This document shows, one piece after another, positions 32,996 to 41,971 of a DNA stretch of 64,000 nt. How positions within the stretch are numbered: the stretch's first letter is position 1; every line of letters begins with the position of its first letter. The position numbers were made by a program, and so were the translations under genes. The notes below the pieces were generated by a model. The model saw nothing but the letters and a program-made list of their open reading frames with translations. It was not told the DNA's origin and searched no databases. Origin of the DNA: UBA1014 sp964344035 (GTDB lineage: Bacteria > SAR324 > NAC60-12). The stretch lies in NCBI GenBank assembly GCA_964344035.1, contig CAYFLK010000012.1, positions 1 through 64,000 of the forward strand, given 5' to 3'.

Positions 32996-34945
32996 ATGGA
33001 GTACCTTAAGTCCCTGCTGGATCAGAATTTTCTCGAATACGCTTCGTATGTGATACGGGACCGTGCGATTCCCGATGGCGAGGACGGGCTCAAACCTGTG
33101 CAGCGGAGAATACTGCACACGATGATGCAGATGGATGACGGGAAGTTCAACAAGGTCGCCAACATCGTCGGTGATACCATGAAGCTTCATCCGCATGGGG
33201 ATGCGTCTATCGCTTCGGCGCTTGTGGTGATTGCAAATAAGGAATTGTTCATCGAAAAACAAGGGAATTTCGGCAATCCCTACACTGGCGACCCCCCTTC
33301 AGCTTCCCGATATATAGAGGCACGACTCACACCGCTTGCGAAAGAGGTGCTTTTTAATACGGAACTGACTGAATTCACTGAGAGTTATGACGGCAGGAAC
33401 CGTGAGCCGGTCTTGCTTCCCTGCAAGATCCCCGCAGCACTGCTTCTGGGAGCCGAGGGTATTGCAGTGGGCATGTCAACCAGGATACTCCCCCATAATT
33501 TCAACGAAGTGCTGGATGCACAAATTGCACTGCTTGAAGACAGGTCATTCAAACTTTACCCGGATTTCTTCACAGGTGGTTTGCTGGATATTCGGCAATA
33601 TGAAGAAGGCAACGGCAAAGTGAAAGTCCGCGCAAGGATTGAAATGCCCAATGATAAAACGCTGGTAATCAGGGAACTGCCCTTCGGCGTCACCACCGAA
33701 TCCCTGATCCAGTCCATCCAGGATGCAATCAACAAGAACCGCTTCAAATTGTCAGTAATCAATGATTACACAACCGACAAAGTAGAAATAGAACTGAAAA
33801 CCGCCCGCGGCATGAAAGCCGAGAGGTTACTGAAACAGCTATATACATACACCCACTGCGAACAAAGCATATCAGTGAATTTGCTGGTCATACAGAACAA
33901 TCAACCGGTGTTGACCAGCGTCAATGAAATCGTAAGTCACAACACTATCCGGCTGAAAGAACTACTTCGCAGGGAATTGGAAATCGCGCTGGAGAAAACC
34001 CGCAGGCAATGGCACCAGAAACGTCTCGAAATGTACTTCATCGGTGAGCGCAAATACCGCAAACTTGAGGAATGCGAGAGTTACGAAGAAGCACTGAACA
34101 GGGTTGAAACGGGGATGAAACCCCTGGCCGAGGAATTGCCATACCCCATCGTTCAGGACGATATAGAAAAATTGCTGACAATTCCCATCAAACGTATATC
34201 CCGTTTCGACCTCGATGCTGGACGGAAGGAATTGAAGGAACTGGAACAAAACATCAAGCGCCTGAAACGCTCACTGAAAAACATAAAGGCGTACACCATT
34301 CAGTATTTGCGCAAGCTTAAAGAAAAATACGGGCGGCAATTCCCGAGGAAAGCGGAAATCCGTACATTTGACGAGGTGCCTCTGGAGGAGGTCGTGGAAC
34401 AGCAGAAAGTCTGTTGGGACCGTGCAACCGGATTTTTCGGCACTCAGGTCAAATCAGACACTGTCATCTCCTGTACGCCGCTGGACAGAATGCTACTGAT
34501 CCATCGCGACGGGCGGTACCAGGTTTCCCGCGTGCCGGAAAAACAGTTTGCTGGCAAGGACCTGCTCAGCCTGGAAAGAGTAGATTCCAAGACAGTTTAT
34601 AACCTGATTTATTCCTCCGGTGAAACCCAAGTCTGTTTCGCAAAACGGTTTCGCGTGGAAAAATACATCCTGGACCGTGAATACCGGCTTTTTGAAAAAA
34701 AGAAAAACGCGAAAATCCTGCACTTGAGCCAGGGTAACGGGGTGGCTGTCGAGGTACTTTACGTTCCCAATCCCCGTGTGCGGAAAACCCGTGAACCCTA
34801 TTATTTTGACGAGTTGGCGGTGAAAGGCATTCAATCTCGTGGAAACCGGATCTCGACCAAAGCTGTACAGCGTGTGAAAATTCTCCCCAAAAAAGAAATG
34901 CAACCACAACAACTAAGCTTTCACGGAGTGAAAGGCCGAAGCTGA
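32996..34945 (+). CDS. Type II topoisomerase A subunit (ParC/GyrA-like), short form
   Basis: A 649-aa DNA-cleaving subunit that would partner a GyrB/ParE-type ATPase. The conserved N-terminal motifs are YASYVIRDRAIPDGEDGLKPVQRRI and the WHD with HPHGDASIASALVV. The catalytic Tyr is in SASRYIEARLTPLA (near residue 105). The tower and coiled coil follow. The C-terminal DNA-wrapping domain is short and lacks a GyrA-box (QRRGGKG), so it is more topoisomerase IV-like. Length is 100-200 residues below GyrA. The partner in this window is gyrB, but a separate parE may exist elsewhere. serA is 5 bases upstream. Confidence 0.9.
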   Translation: MEYLKSLLDQNFLEYASYVIRDRAIPDGEDGLKPVQRRILHTMMQMDDGKFNKVANIVGDTMKLHPHGDASIASALVVIANKELFIEKQGNFGNPYTGDPPSASRYIEARLTPLAKEVLFNTELTEFTESYDGRNREPVLLPCKIPAALLLGAEGIAVGMSTRILPHNFNEVLDAQIALLEDRSFKLYPDFFTGGLLDIRQYEEGNGKVKVRARIEMPNDKTLVIRELPFGVTTESLIQSIQDAINKNRFKLSVINDYTTDKVEIELKTARGMKAERLLKQLYTYTHCEQSISVNLLVIQNNQPVLTSVNEIVSHNTIRLKELLRRELEIALEKTRRQWHQKRLEMYFIGERKYRKLEECESYEEALNRVETGMKPLAEELPYPIVQDDIEKLLTIPIKRISRFDLDAGRKELKELEQNIKRLKRSLKNIKAYTIQYLRKLKEKYGRQFPRKAEIRTFDEVPLEEVVEQQKVCWDRATGFFGTQVKSDTVISCTPLDRMLLIHRDGRYQVSRVPEKQFAGKDLLSLERVDSKTVYNLIYSSGETQVCFAKRFRVEKYILDREYRLFEKKKNAKILHLSQGNGVAVEVLYVPNPRVRKTREPYYFDELAVKGIQSRGNRISTKAVQRVKILPKKEMQPQQLSFHGVKGRS

Positions 34946-34971
34946 AAGCGTCAATGCTGGTTCGAAAAACA

Positions 34972-34999
34972 TTGCATTTCCATTATTATTGTTTAAAAT
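34972..34999 (+). promoter_or_regulatory. Probable rpmB promoter
   Basis: TTGCAT (34972-34977) and TAAAAT (34994-34999) are separated by 16 bases in an AT-rich gap in front of rpmB. AAAGGTG then sits 7 bases before the rpmB ATG as ribosome-binding site. Confidence 0.5.
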
Positions 35000-35034
35000 A
35001 AAATGTTTTCATCTTAATCCTACAAAGGTGACAT

Positions 35035-35229
35035 ATGTCACTCAAATGCCAAATATGCGGCAAAACACCGGGCAACGGCAACCGGGTCAGCCACGCGCAC
35101 AACAAGACCAAACGACGCTGGCTGCCTAACATTCAGAATGTGCGGGTCCGTCAACCTGGTGGAAACCGTAAAAAAATCCGGATTTGCACACGCTGCATCC
35201 GTTCCGGAAAGACCCTGGTTAGCAGCTGA
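35035..35229 (+). CDS. rpmB: 50S ribosomal protein bL28
   Basis: A 64-aa ribosomal protein of the large subunit. The start SLKCQICGKTPGNGNRVSHA and NKTKRRWLPN are highly characteristic. Cysteine pairs at C5/C8 and C51/C54 form a zinc-ribbon (C+ form). Many bacteria swap C+ and C- forms under Zur control; no second copy is seen here. It has its own promoter and a good ribosome-binding site. Confidence 0.97.
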   Translation: MSLKCQICGKTPGNGNRVSHAHNKTKRRWLPNIQNVRVRQPGGNRKKIRICTRCIRSGKTLVSS

Positions 35230-35303
35230 ACCCCTTTTGCAGAAGATATTCCGGTGCTGAGTGCTCCGGGTCTGCTGCCCCCCGAACCATACCATAAAAA
35301 CTG

Positions 35304-36176
35304 ATGGCGTCCTTTAATCTGGATTCCTCCACCCCGGTGTATACGTTGGGACCCGAGGGAACATTCAGTGACGAAGCCGCCCGCAGGTTTCAGCCGGATT
35401 CCAGCCTTCTCACCTACACCCGTACGTTTACTGACGCGCTTGTACACGTGACGGAAGACCCGTTGTCCGCTGCAGTGGTGCCGATCGAGAATTCCGTGGC
35501 CGGCACGGTGGCACAAGTGCAGGATTCCCTGGTCAGTGATAATCTGATCATCCAGGCCGAGGTAAACCTGCCGGTAAGTTATGCTTTGCTCGCCAATGCT
35601 GAATTGAGCGAGGTGCGTAATTGTTACATGCATCCGCAGGCATTTGAACAGACCAGCAATTACATTGCTCATCATCTTCCTGACGCCCGGCCGGTATACA
35701 CCCGCAGCAACATTGATTCCGGGTTACAGTTTTTGCATGCCGTCTCCAATGATCAGGAGCCGGTTGCTTCCATCGTGCCCGTTTCCTTCGCCCGGATGCA
35801 TCCGGAACTGATACGGGCGGAAAACATCCAGGACTTCACAAACAACACGACGAGGTTTCTGCTGGTGCAAAAGCGCCGGGAGTGTCAACACTTTGATTTT
35901 ACCCGGAAAAAGACTGCATTATTTGTGGAATTTCAGGAAGATCGAGCAGGGCTGCTGTACCAGCTGCTAAGCGTGTTCAACCTGTTTCAAGTCAATCTCT
36001 GCCGATTGGAATCAAGGCCTTCAAAATCAACACCGTGGATGTATGTATTTTACGTTGATTTTTACAACATAGACCAAACCTCCGCATGTCTCGAAGTGCT
36101 GCGCGTGACTGATTTTCAGTACAAGGTGCTGGGCAGTTACGACGTGGTGACTGCGGAAAAACCCGCCGGCAAATAA
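35304..36176 (+). CDS. pheA: Prephenate dehydratase
   Basis: PheA converts prephenate to phenylpyruvate for phenylalanine synthesis. The 290-aa protein starts with TLGPEGTFSDEAARRF, and VVPIENSVAGTVAQVQD follows. The catalytic TRF motif is in NNTTRFLLV. A C-terminal ACT domain begins with ALFVEFQEDRAGLLYQLLS, and LESRPSK is the feedback-binding ESRP element. No chorismate mutase domain is fused. It lies 74 bases after rpmB. Confidence 0.96.
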   Translation: MASFNLDSSTPVYTLGPEGTFSDEAARRFQPDSSLLTYTRTFTDALVHVTEDPLSAAVVPIENSVAGTVAQVQDSLVSDNLIIQAEVNLPVSYALLANAELSEVRNCYMHPQAFEQTSNYIAHHLPDARPVYTRSNIDSGLQFLHAVSNDQEPVASIVPVSFARMHPELIRAENIQDFTNNTTRFLLVQKRRECQHFDFTRKKTALFVEFQEDRAGLLYQLLSVFNLFQVNLCRLESRPSKSTPWMYVFYVDFYNIDQTSACLEVLRVTDFQYKVLGSYDVVTAEKPAGK

Positions 36177-36258
36177 AAAAACAGCAGGAACCTTGCGTCC
36201 GGGGATGCAACATTGATATAACTGCAAACACGGGGTCAACAACAAAACGGGAGAACAT

Positions 36259-37482
36259 ATGAAACTCGCACAAAAGCAATTCAAAAAAATGACGGGGTGT
36301 TTTGGTTCGTTCGGGCTTTGGATACTTTTTTGTGGAATTGATCGCAAGGGAAGCAAACCCAATTTTTCTGTCACCGACCTGGAGACGACCAATCTTCTGC
36401 AGTCAATGCCCCCGCCCTCGACGTGGCCGCTTTCGTTTTGGCTCGCCTTGTTCGTGCTTGTTTTCGGCACTGCCGGCGGCATCTACGGGATTCGTTACCT
36501 CAGGGAGAAACAGGCGCAGGAGGAACTTGATGCAATTGTGGATGAACAGGCCCTGCTTGGATTGGAGACCGAACTTGAAAACAAGCGGGTGGAAGAGGAA
36601 GGCCGTGATTTTCTGGAGGAAATGTGTGGAACCAGCGACCCGGTTGATCTCTTGCCGATTGTCAAATCAAACGAAGAATTTGAACAGAAAGTTGAGGAAT
36701 ACAAGACGTCAGACCGCTTTCGGGAGCAGGGACTGCAGCAGATATACGATTTGCGTAAAAATCTTGAATTCACATTCAGGAACCTGGAATTTCCTTTTCT
36801 GCGCACGCAGATGATTGAGAAGGGGACCCGTTTGGAGTGTTATTTGCGACACAAAAACCGGAACGTGGTCTTCATGACGTCAGTGCTGGATTCAAATGAA
36901 ACGGATTTATTCATTAAACCGCCTACGGTTAAGCGCCGTCCGGCAAACCTGAAGCAGTTTCCCGATCTGCATTGCCGGATTCGTCGAGAAAACGATGCGG
37001 ATTACGAATTCAGCCTGAAAATTGTTGATCAGATGATTGACGAGATGAATGCCGTTGTTCTGCGTCACACCACCCACATCCGCAAGATGGAAATCCGTGA
37101 ATCAGAGCGGGTGCCGATGGACATGGAAATGGAGTTTCAGCTGGTGACCGAAGCGCAGTATGATCTTGAACAGAAATTTGAAGCAGAGAAACAGGATCGT
37201 GAGACCCTGTCGGCAACAATCAAGGATATGAGCGCGGGTGGAATGAAACTGCAGATGGTTCAGATGCCCGCGCAGGGAATTAATAAAGGAGATGTGCTTG
37301 TCTTCCACCTGCCATATGCAAGTCTGCGCAGAAATTTAGCTGCTTCCGTTATGAATATATTGCCACGGGGAGGGTTGTATGACATGCACTTGAAATTCCG
37401 GGATAATGATACCATCACCCGGATGAAGATCAATCAATATCTGCACAGGTTGACAAAGTCGATGGAAGCAATGGCGTCCTGA
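36259..37482 (+). CDS. Membrane-anchored PilZ-domain protein
   Basis: A 407-aa protein with one or two N-terminal membrane spans (SFGLWILFCGI and WLALFVLVFGTAGGIYG). A Glu-rich coiled segment (about 85-180) follows, then a YcgR-N-like region, and a C-terminal PilZ domain. The c-di-GMP signature is present as RESER (RxxxR, near residue 277) followed by DMSAGGMKL (DxSxxG). It should therefore bind c-di-GMP and may alter motility or envelope functions. No diguanylate cyclase is nearby. GGGAGAACAT precedes the ATG. Confidence 0.85.
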   Translation: MKLAQKQFKKMTGCFGSFGLWILFCGIDRKGSKPNFSVTDLETTNLLQSMPPPSTWPLSFWLALFVLVFGTAGGIYGIRYLREKQAQEELDAIVDEQALLGLETELENKRVEEEGRDFLEEMCGTSDPVDLLPIVKSNEEFEQKVEEYKTSDRFREQGLQQIYDLRKNLEFTFRNLEFPFLRTQMIEKGTRLECYLRHKNRNVVFMTSVLDSNETDLFIKPPTVKRRPANLKQFPDLHCRIRRENDADYEFSLKIVDQMIDEMNAVVLRHTTHIRKMEIRESERVPMDMEMEFQLVTEAQYDLEQKFEAEKQDRETLSATIKDMSAGGMKLQMVQMPAQGINKGDVLVFHLPYASLRRNLAASVMNILPRGGLYDMHLKFRDNDTITRMKINQYLHRLTKSMEAMAS

Positions 37483-37512
37483 GAGGATGCCCCTGACTTT
37501 CCCAGCATCGCT

Positions 37513-38805
37513 TTAGACATACATGAGCTTCGTGAAACGGGTTCTCATTTCCTTCACCTGCGATTTTACAGACCGGCCACGGAGCGCCTCATTGAGTAGG
37601 ACTGCTGTCTCTCCCATATCTCCCTCCTTCATTCCATACCGGGTCATTTCCTGCACTCCCAGGCGCAAGCCGGAGGGATTTCGCGGGTCCGAGTCGCCAG
37701 GCAGCTGGTTGTAATTGGTGATGATGTTGTTGTCCGCCAAATTGCGGGCAAGCGCTCTGGCATTTCCGAATTCAGTCACTCTGACCGCCAGTTGATGACT
37801 TTCGGTGTAGCCAAACTCTTTCGCTTCCACAGTAATTTTTTCATCGGTCAGGGCCTGACCCAGCGCTTTTGCGTTGGCAATGATCTGTGAAGCGTAATCC
37901 GGGCCGTGTTTCTTCATTTCCCGGATGGCGATCACCAGACCGGGAAGGGTGTGCAGGTGGTGGCTGCTTGAAGAACCGGGCATCACTCCGCGGTCAATCC
38001 TGTGCCACCATTTCAACTCGTCTTCCCCGGACAGGTTTCCGAGGATCACTCCCCGCTGTGGTCCCGGAAAGGTTTTGTGGGTGCTGGCATTTATGAAATG
38101 CGCTCCTTCCCGGAAGGGATCCTGAAAACGTCCGCCGAGAATCAGCCCCAGCACATGGGCCCCGTCGTAGAGCAGGGGGATGCGCATTTCCCTGCATATT
38201 TCGGCAATTTCAGCAACCGGTTCCGGAAACAGGAACAGGCTTTTGCCGAGGATAGCCAAATTAGGGCGTTTCTGTTCAATCAGGTCAACACAAGCCGGTC
38301 CGTCCAGGTGGTATCCATCTTCGGTGGTCGGCCAAAAGTGAAGTGAAATCGAATTGTTCCTTCCAGGTACAAGAACCTGACCGCGATTCTGTATCCTGCG
38401 TCCGACCACCCCGATGGGATTGTGACTGATATGACCCCCATCTTCGATGGAATTGACAATGACGGTGTCTCCGCCACGCAGAATGGAGAGAGCCAGGGCT
38501 GTGTTTGCGGCGTTGCCGCTTATCGGGCGTACGTCCGCTTGCAGGCAGCGCGCCAGTTCTGTCATCTCCCGTGAGGCAATGCTCTCAATTTGATCGATGT
38601 ATTGTGTTCCTTCGTAATACCTGTTGTTTTCAAAAATCGTGTTGGGATGCCCTTCAGCATAGCGGCCCATGAAGTCGTTGCATTCGATCTGCCTGACCGC
38701 CGGGGATTGCACGTTTTCACTGGCAATCAGGTTCAGCGTCTCCCGTCCCCTCCATGTGCTTTGACGGGAGACGATTTCACGTATGTCTTCGGTGTTTACT
38801 GTCAT
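37513..38805 (-). CDS. SHMT-like PLP enzyme
   Basis: A 430-aa fold-type I PLP enzyme of the serine hydroxymethyltransferase family. The N-terminal LNLIASENVQSPAVRQ and the PLP-lysine motif NASTHKTFPGPQRG are clear. The usual glycine-rich NKYAEGYPGKRYYGG is replaced by GRYAEGHPNTIFENNRYYEG, so the sugar/folate-side loop differs. Residues of the folate-binding region also look altered. It may still be the glyA of this organism, or a methylserine/transaldolase-like relative. It has its own gap upstream; the next gene on the same strand is hldE. The general family is certain and the substrate is not. Confidence 0.85.
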   Translation of the reverse strand: MTVNTEDIREIVSRQSTWRGRETLNLIASENVQSPAVRQIECNDFMGRYAEGHPNTIFENNRYYEGTQYIDQIESIASREMTELARCLQADVRPISGNAANTALALSILRGGDTVIVNSIEDGGHISHNPIGVVGRRIQNRGQVLVPGRNNSISLHFWPTTEDGYHLDGPACVDLIEQKRPNLAILGKSLFLFPEPVAEIAEICREMRIPLLYDGAHVLGLILGGRFQDPFREGAHFINASTHKTFPGPQRGVILGNLSGEDELKWWHRIDRGVMPGSSSSHHLHTLPGLVIAIREMKKHGPDYASQIIANAKALGQALTDEKITVEAKEFGYTESHQLAVRVTEFGNARALARNLADNNIITNYNQLPGDSDPRNPSGLRLGVQEMTRYGMKEGDMGETAVLLNEALRGRSVKSQVKEMRTRFTKLMYV

Positions 38806-38899
38806 GATTTTGCAGCAGAATATGAAAGAAAGAGAGTTAGCGGAGCAAGTGGTAATGTCTGGTTAGTCGATACTTGCTACTTTTCCCTGCAACCCCGGT

Positions 38900-40309
38900 T
38901 CAGTATTCCGGAAAAAACTCCAGTTTTGCCTGGACTTCTTCAATGGCATCCGCTTCGCAGATGCGCTGGTTTCGATAACGTTCACCCTTGACGACAATCG
39001 CCGGCCGGACAGCCCGGATCAGCGTGTCTGCCTCCGGGGCATCGAAAATGACCACCCGGTCGACAGATTCAACCGCGGACAAAAGCAGGGCCCGTTCACG
39101 TTCGTTGAGCAGGGGCGGTTCCCCTTTTTCTTCCTGTATGATGCGGTCGCTGTTCACGGCCACGATGTTGTAGCCCTGCAAGGACTTCAGTTGGTGTAGA
39201 AACTTCAAATGACCGGCACATATATTGTCGAAATACCCGTTTGTGAATACGACGGGTAATTCCTGGTGCGGAAGATATCTGCAGAGCTGTTCTAGGGTCA
39301 CGATTTTTGCGGATGTTTCTCCGAAATCGAAGCGGTGGAGCAGTTCCGCCTTGGTAAACGATACAACCCCTACGTGCTGGATTGCCATGCCCGCGGCCAA
39401 CTGGGCCCAGAATCCCGCCTGTTCGATCGGCGCTTCTCCCGCAAGCAGATACGCCAGCACGCTGATCACCATGTCTCCGGCGCCGACGACGTCGAAAACC
39501 TCCTGGGTTTCCGCCTTGAGGAACTGATAATCCCTCGGGTCATGAAACAGGAGCATGCCGTCCTGGTCCAGACTGATCACAACATACTCCAGACCGACTT
39601 CATATTTGAGCTTCTGTGCTGCGCGCAGGATGCTGTCCTGGTTTTGCAAGGAAAATCCGACCACTGATTCCGTTTCCCGGCGGTTGGGCTTAATGAGAGT
39701 GCAGTCCTGGTAGATTTCGTAATTTGTGTTGCGCCGGGGATCGACGAGCACAGGGATTCCGTGAGTGTTTCCGAGCGCGGAAAGGGATCTCAGCAGGGAA
39801 GTCCCCAGCAGCCCTTTGCCATAATCCGAAACGATCACCGTGTCTACCTCTGGAACGGTTTTCTGCAGGTATTGAATCAGGGCGTCCTGCGGCACGGTCA
39901 GTCCGGGGGGTGGGTCCATGTCCATCCGCAGCAGGTGGGTATGGCCCGCAATCATGCGATGTTTCAACACCGTGGAGAAGTCATCAAACTGAAGGACTCC
40001 TTCCATATTGACGTTGTTTTGTTTGAGCAGCTCCATGACCGCACGCCCCGCCTCATCGTTTCCCGTTGCCCCGCAAGCAAGCACTTCTGCCCCGAGGGCG
40101 GTGAGGTTTATCATCACGTTGCCCGCACCGCCGAGGCGCTGATCGTCACGCGAGACCCGCAGCACCGGGATCGGCGCTTCAGGTGATATGCGTTCCACGC
40201 TCCCCCATGAGTAGCGGTCCAGCATGATGTCTCCGACCACCATGATCCGGGGCGCGGAGATATTGACCAGCGCCTCACGGAGTTCGGATTCAGTATGTTT
40301 CTGCATCAC
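38900..40309 (-). CDS. hldE: HldE-like bifunctional heptose 7-phosphate kinase / heptose 1-phosphate adenylyltransferase
   Basis: HldE makes ADP-heptose for the LPS core. The 469-aa protein has an N-terminal ribokinase-type domain (IMVVGDIMLDRYSWGSVERI, catalytic GAGDMVISVLAYL) and a C-terminal nucleotidyltransferase domain. The transferase HxGH signature reads NICAGH instead of the usual ILHAGH, so the first His is Cys. The GAGDT of the kinase is GAGDM. The final KGERYRN region also departs from KGGDY. Length is right. The transferase half may be weakened or adapted. Its stop overlaps nothing, but the upstream DsbA-like gene overlaps its start by 4 bases. Confidence 0.9.
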   Translation of the reverse strand: MMQKHTESELREALVNISAPRIMVVGDIMLDRYSWGSVERISPEAPIPVLRVSRDDQRLGGAGNVMINLTALGAEVLACGATGNDEAGRAVMELLKQNNVNMEGVLQFDDFSTVLKHRMIAGHTHLLRMDMDPPPGLTVPQDALIQYLQKTVPEVDTVIVSDYGKGLLGTSLLRSLSALGNTHGIPVLVDPRRNTNYEIYQDCTLIKPNRRETESVVGFSLQNQDSILRAAQKLKYEVGLEYVVISLDQDGMLLFHDPRDYQFLKAETQEVFDVVGAGDMVISVLAYLLAGEAPIEQAGFWAQLAAGMAIQHVGVVSFTKAELLHRFDFGETSAKIVTLEQLCRYLPHQELPVVFTNGYFDNICAGHLKFLHQLKSLQGYNIVAVNSDRIIQEEKGEPPLLNERERALLLSAVESVDRVVIFDAPEADTLIRAVRPAIVVKGERYRNQRICEADAIEEVQAKLEFFPEY

Positions 40310-41325
40310 TGACGTTTCAGGTATTTGTTGATCATTGATTCAAATGCACTGATCGGCTGTGCCCCCGAGAGGACTTCTCCTTCAACCTGCCGGGTCTTGG
40401 TGTTGTAGCTGCCGATAAAAAACCCTGGTGTGCCGGTGATACCCAGGGCAGATCCGTCTTCAATGTCCTGATCCACCTGTTCACGGTAGCGCTCGGTGTC
40501 CAGACATTCATCAAATTTCTTCGGATTTTTGAGCATAATCTGGCGCGCATATCGTTTCAGTTCCTTTATGGACTGGCCTTTCTGGTAGGCATAAAGCATT
40601 TCATGCATCTCCATGAATTTGCCCTGTTCCCTTGCACATTCCGCGGCAATTGCAGCTTCGTCAGCCTCGGTATGGAAACTGAGAGGAAAATGGCGGTATC
40701 CGAATGCCACGCGTTCCTGGTATTTTTCCACCAGCTTCTGGATCGTGCTTTGAATCCGTTTGCAATAGGGACACTGGTAATCGGAAAATTCGAGGACCAT
40801 TACTCCAGCTTCAGTGTTTCCGCGCAGGAAAGCGGTTTTAACCGATGCGGTCATTACAAATTCTGAAGGCGGTTTGAGATAGGAAGTGACCCAGCCTTTT
40901 TCAATTGCCAAACCATACTGCGCAAGCAGTTGTTCCCTGCGGAGTTGTTCCGTGAGGAAATTCCGGATTTGTTCCCGGAACTCTTCCAGGGTCCCCCGGT
41001 TTTTCAGATTGTTGACCCGATAAACAGTGGCAATTTGTTTTTCACTGATTGTTATTTTGGGATTGAGGTTGATTTCCGGGTGAGCGCCTTGAAGTTGTTG
41101 TAACGAGTATTCGATCAACTGGGATTCCAGTTGTCGATGCAGCTGCAGGCTCAGGTCGTAGATTTTTTTGTTCCGTACATCTTCGAGTCGGACCTCCCGT
41201 TCCCCTACTTTTGCAATCACCGGATTGGGGTTGAATTGTGCCTCTTCTTCCGCATTGATGAGGGGTGTAAAAATTGTTTGCAAAAACAGGAGCAGGACCA
41301 CTTGGATTCGGTTTTGTTTCAGCAT
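40306..41325 (-). CDS. SurA-N/DsbA-like fusion, periplasmic thiol oxidoreductase
   Basis: A 339-aa exported protein from ATG 41325 (a longer frame starts at 41388). The signal segment is IQVVLLLFLQTIFTPLINA. An N-terminal all-helical part resembling a SurA/PpiC chaperone domain occupies about residues 35-150 (VIAKVGEREVRLEDVRN). A DsbA/thioredoxin-4 domain follows with LEFSDYQCPYCKR (CPYC) and cis-Pro GITGTPGFFIG. Such fusions are found in deltaproteobacterial-like genomes. It probably oxidises or isomerises disulfides in chaperone clients. It overlaps hldE by 4 bases. Confidence 0.88.
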   Translation of the reverse strand: MLKQNRIQVVLLLFLQTIFTPLINAEEEAQFNPNPVIAKVGEREVRLEDVRNKKIYDLSLQLHRQLESQLIEYSLQQLQGAHPEINLNPKITISEKQIATVYRVNNLKNRGTLEEFREQIRNFLTEQLRREQLLAQYGLAIEKGWVTSYLKPPSEFVMTASVKTAFLRGNTEAGVMVLEFSDYQCPYCKRIQSTIQKLVEKYQERVAFGYRHFPLSFHTEADEAAIAAECAREQGKFMEMHEMLYAYQKGQSIKELKRYARQIMLKNPKKFDECLDTERYREQVDQDIEDGSALGITGTPGFFIGSYNTKTRQVEGEVLSGAQPISAFESMINKYLKRQ

Positions 41326-41338
41326 GGTGCGCCTTGGA

Positions 41339-41971
41339 TCAATTGATAAATGAAGAAGAAGGATGGGCAAGACCCTCCTCGGCAACAAGCATCTGCATCA
41401 GACTGATCAGATCGTCCCACCGTGAATTGAGGTCTTCAGCCTCGAGCAACGCCTGTTTTTCCATTGGGTTGAATTCTAGATTCATGCAGAGGATATTCAC
41501 CAGGTAATGGACCGGAATGGTTTTTATTTTGTCCCACTCAACATGCAGGGTTTTGCTTTTGGTATAATCGCGAAACGCCTGATGCAATTGCTGAATTTCC
41601 CGATCAACACGAGGTTTTTCCAGATCATGATGATAGCTGCTGTAGTCCACCTGTGCCTGGCGGAACATGGTGTCGGTTTCCAGTTCCTTGACCATGCGGA
41701 AGCGGATCTCGCCGTGAAGCTGTATCATGTAATGACCGTTCGGTTTTTTTTGGCAATGTTCGATCTTGCCGAGGCATCCTATTTCATGCAGAGCCTCCTC
41801 TTCCTGACTGTAGGGTTGAACCATTCCTATCAGGGAGTCAAATTCGAGAGTGTATTCAACCATCTGACGGTACCTGGGTTCAAAGATATTCAAAGGAAGA
41901 ATGGTGTTGGGAAGCAGGATGGAGCCATATAGCGGAAAAATCGGGATTCTATCCGGATAATTATGCTGCAT
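41339..41971 (-). CDS. LON substrate-binding domain protein
   Basis: A 210-aa protein consisting of a stand-alone Lon N-terminal domain: RIPIFPLYGSILLPNTILPL and IFEPRYRQMVEYT are the family motif, followed by GRIEHC-like and VKELETD strands. It has no ATPase or protease part. Such proteins are common and of unknown function. The start codon overlaps the end of the SPL-like gene by 11 bases, so they are coupled. Confidence 0.9.
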   Translation of the reverse strand: MQHNYPDRIPIFPLYGSILLPNTILPLNIFEPRYRQMVEYTLEFDSLIGMVQPYSQEEEALHEIGCLGKIEHCQKKPNGHYMIQLHGEIRFRMVKELETDTMFRQAQVDYSSYHHDLEKPRVDREIQQLHQAFRDYTKSKTLHVEWDKIKTIPVHYLVNILCMNLEFNPMEKQALLEAEDLNSRWDDLISLMQMLVAEEGLAHPSSSFIN

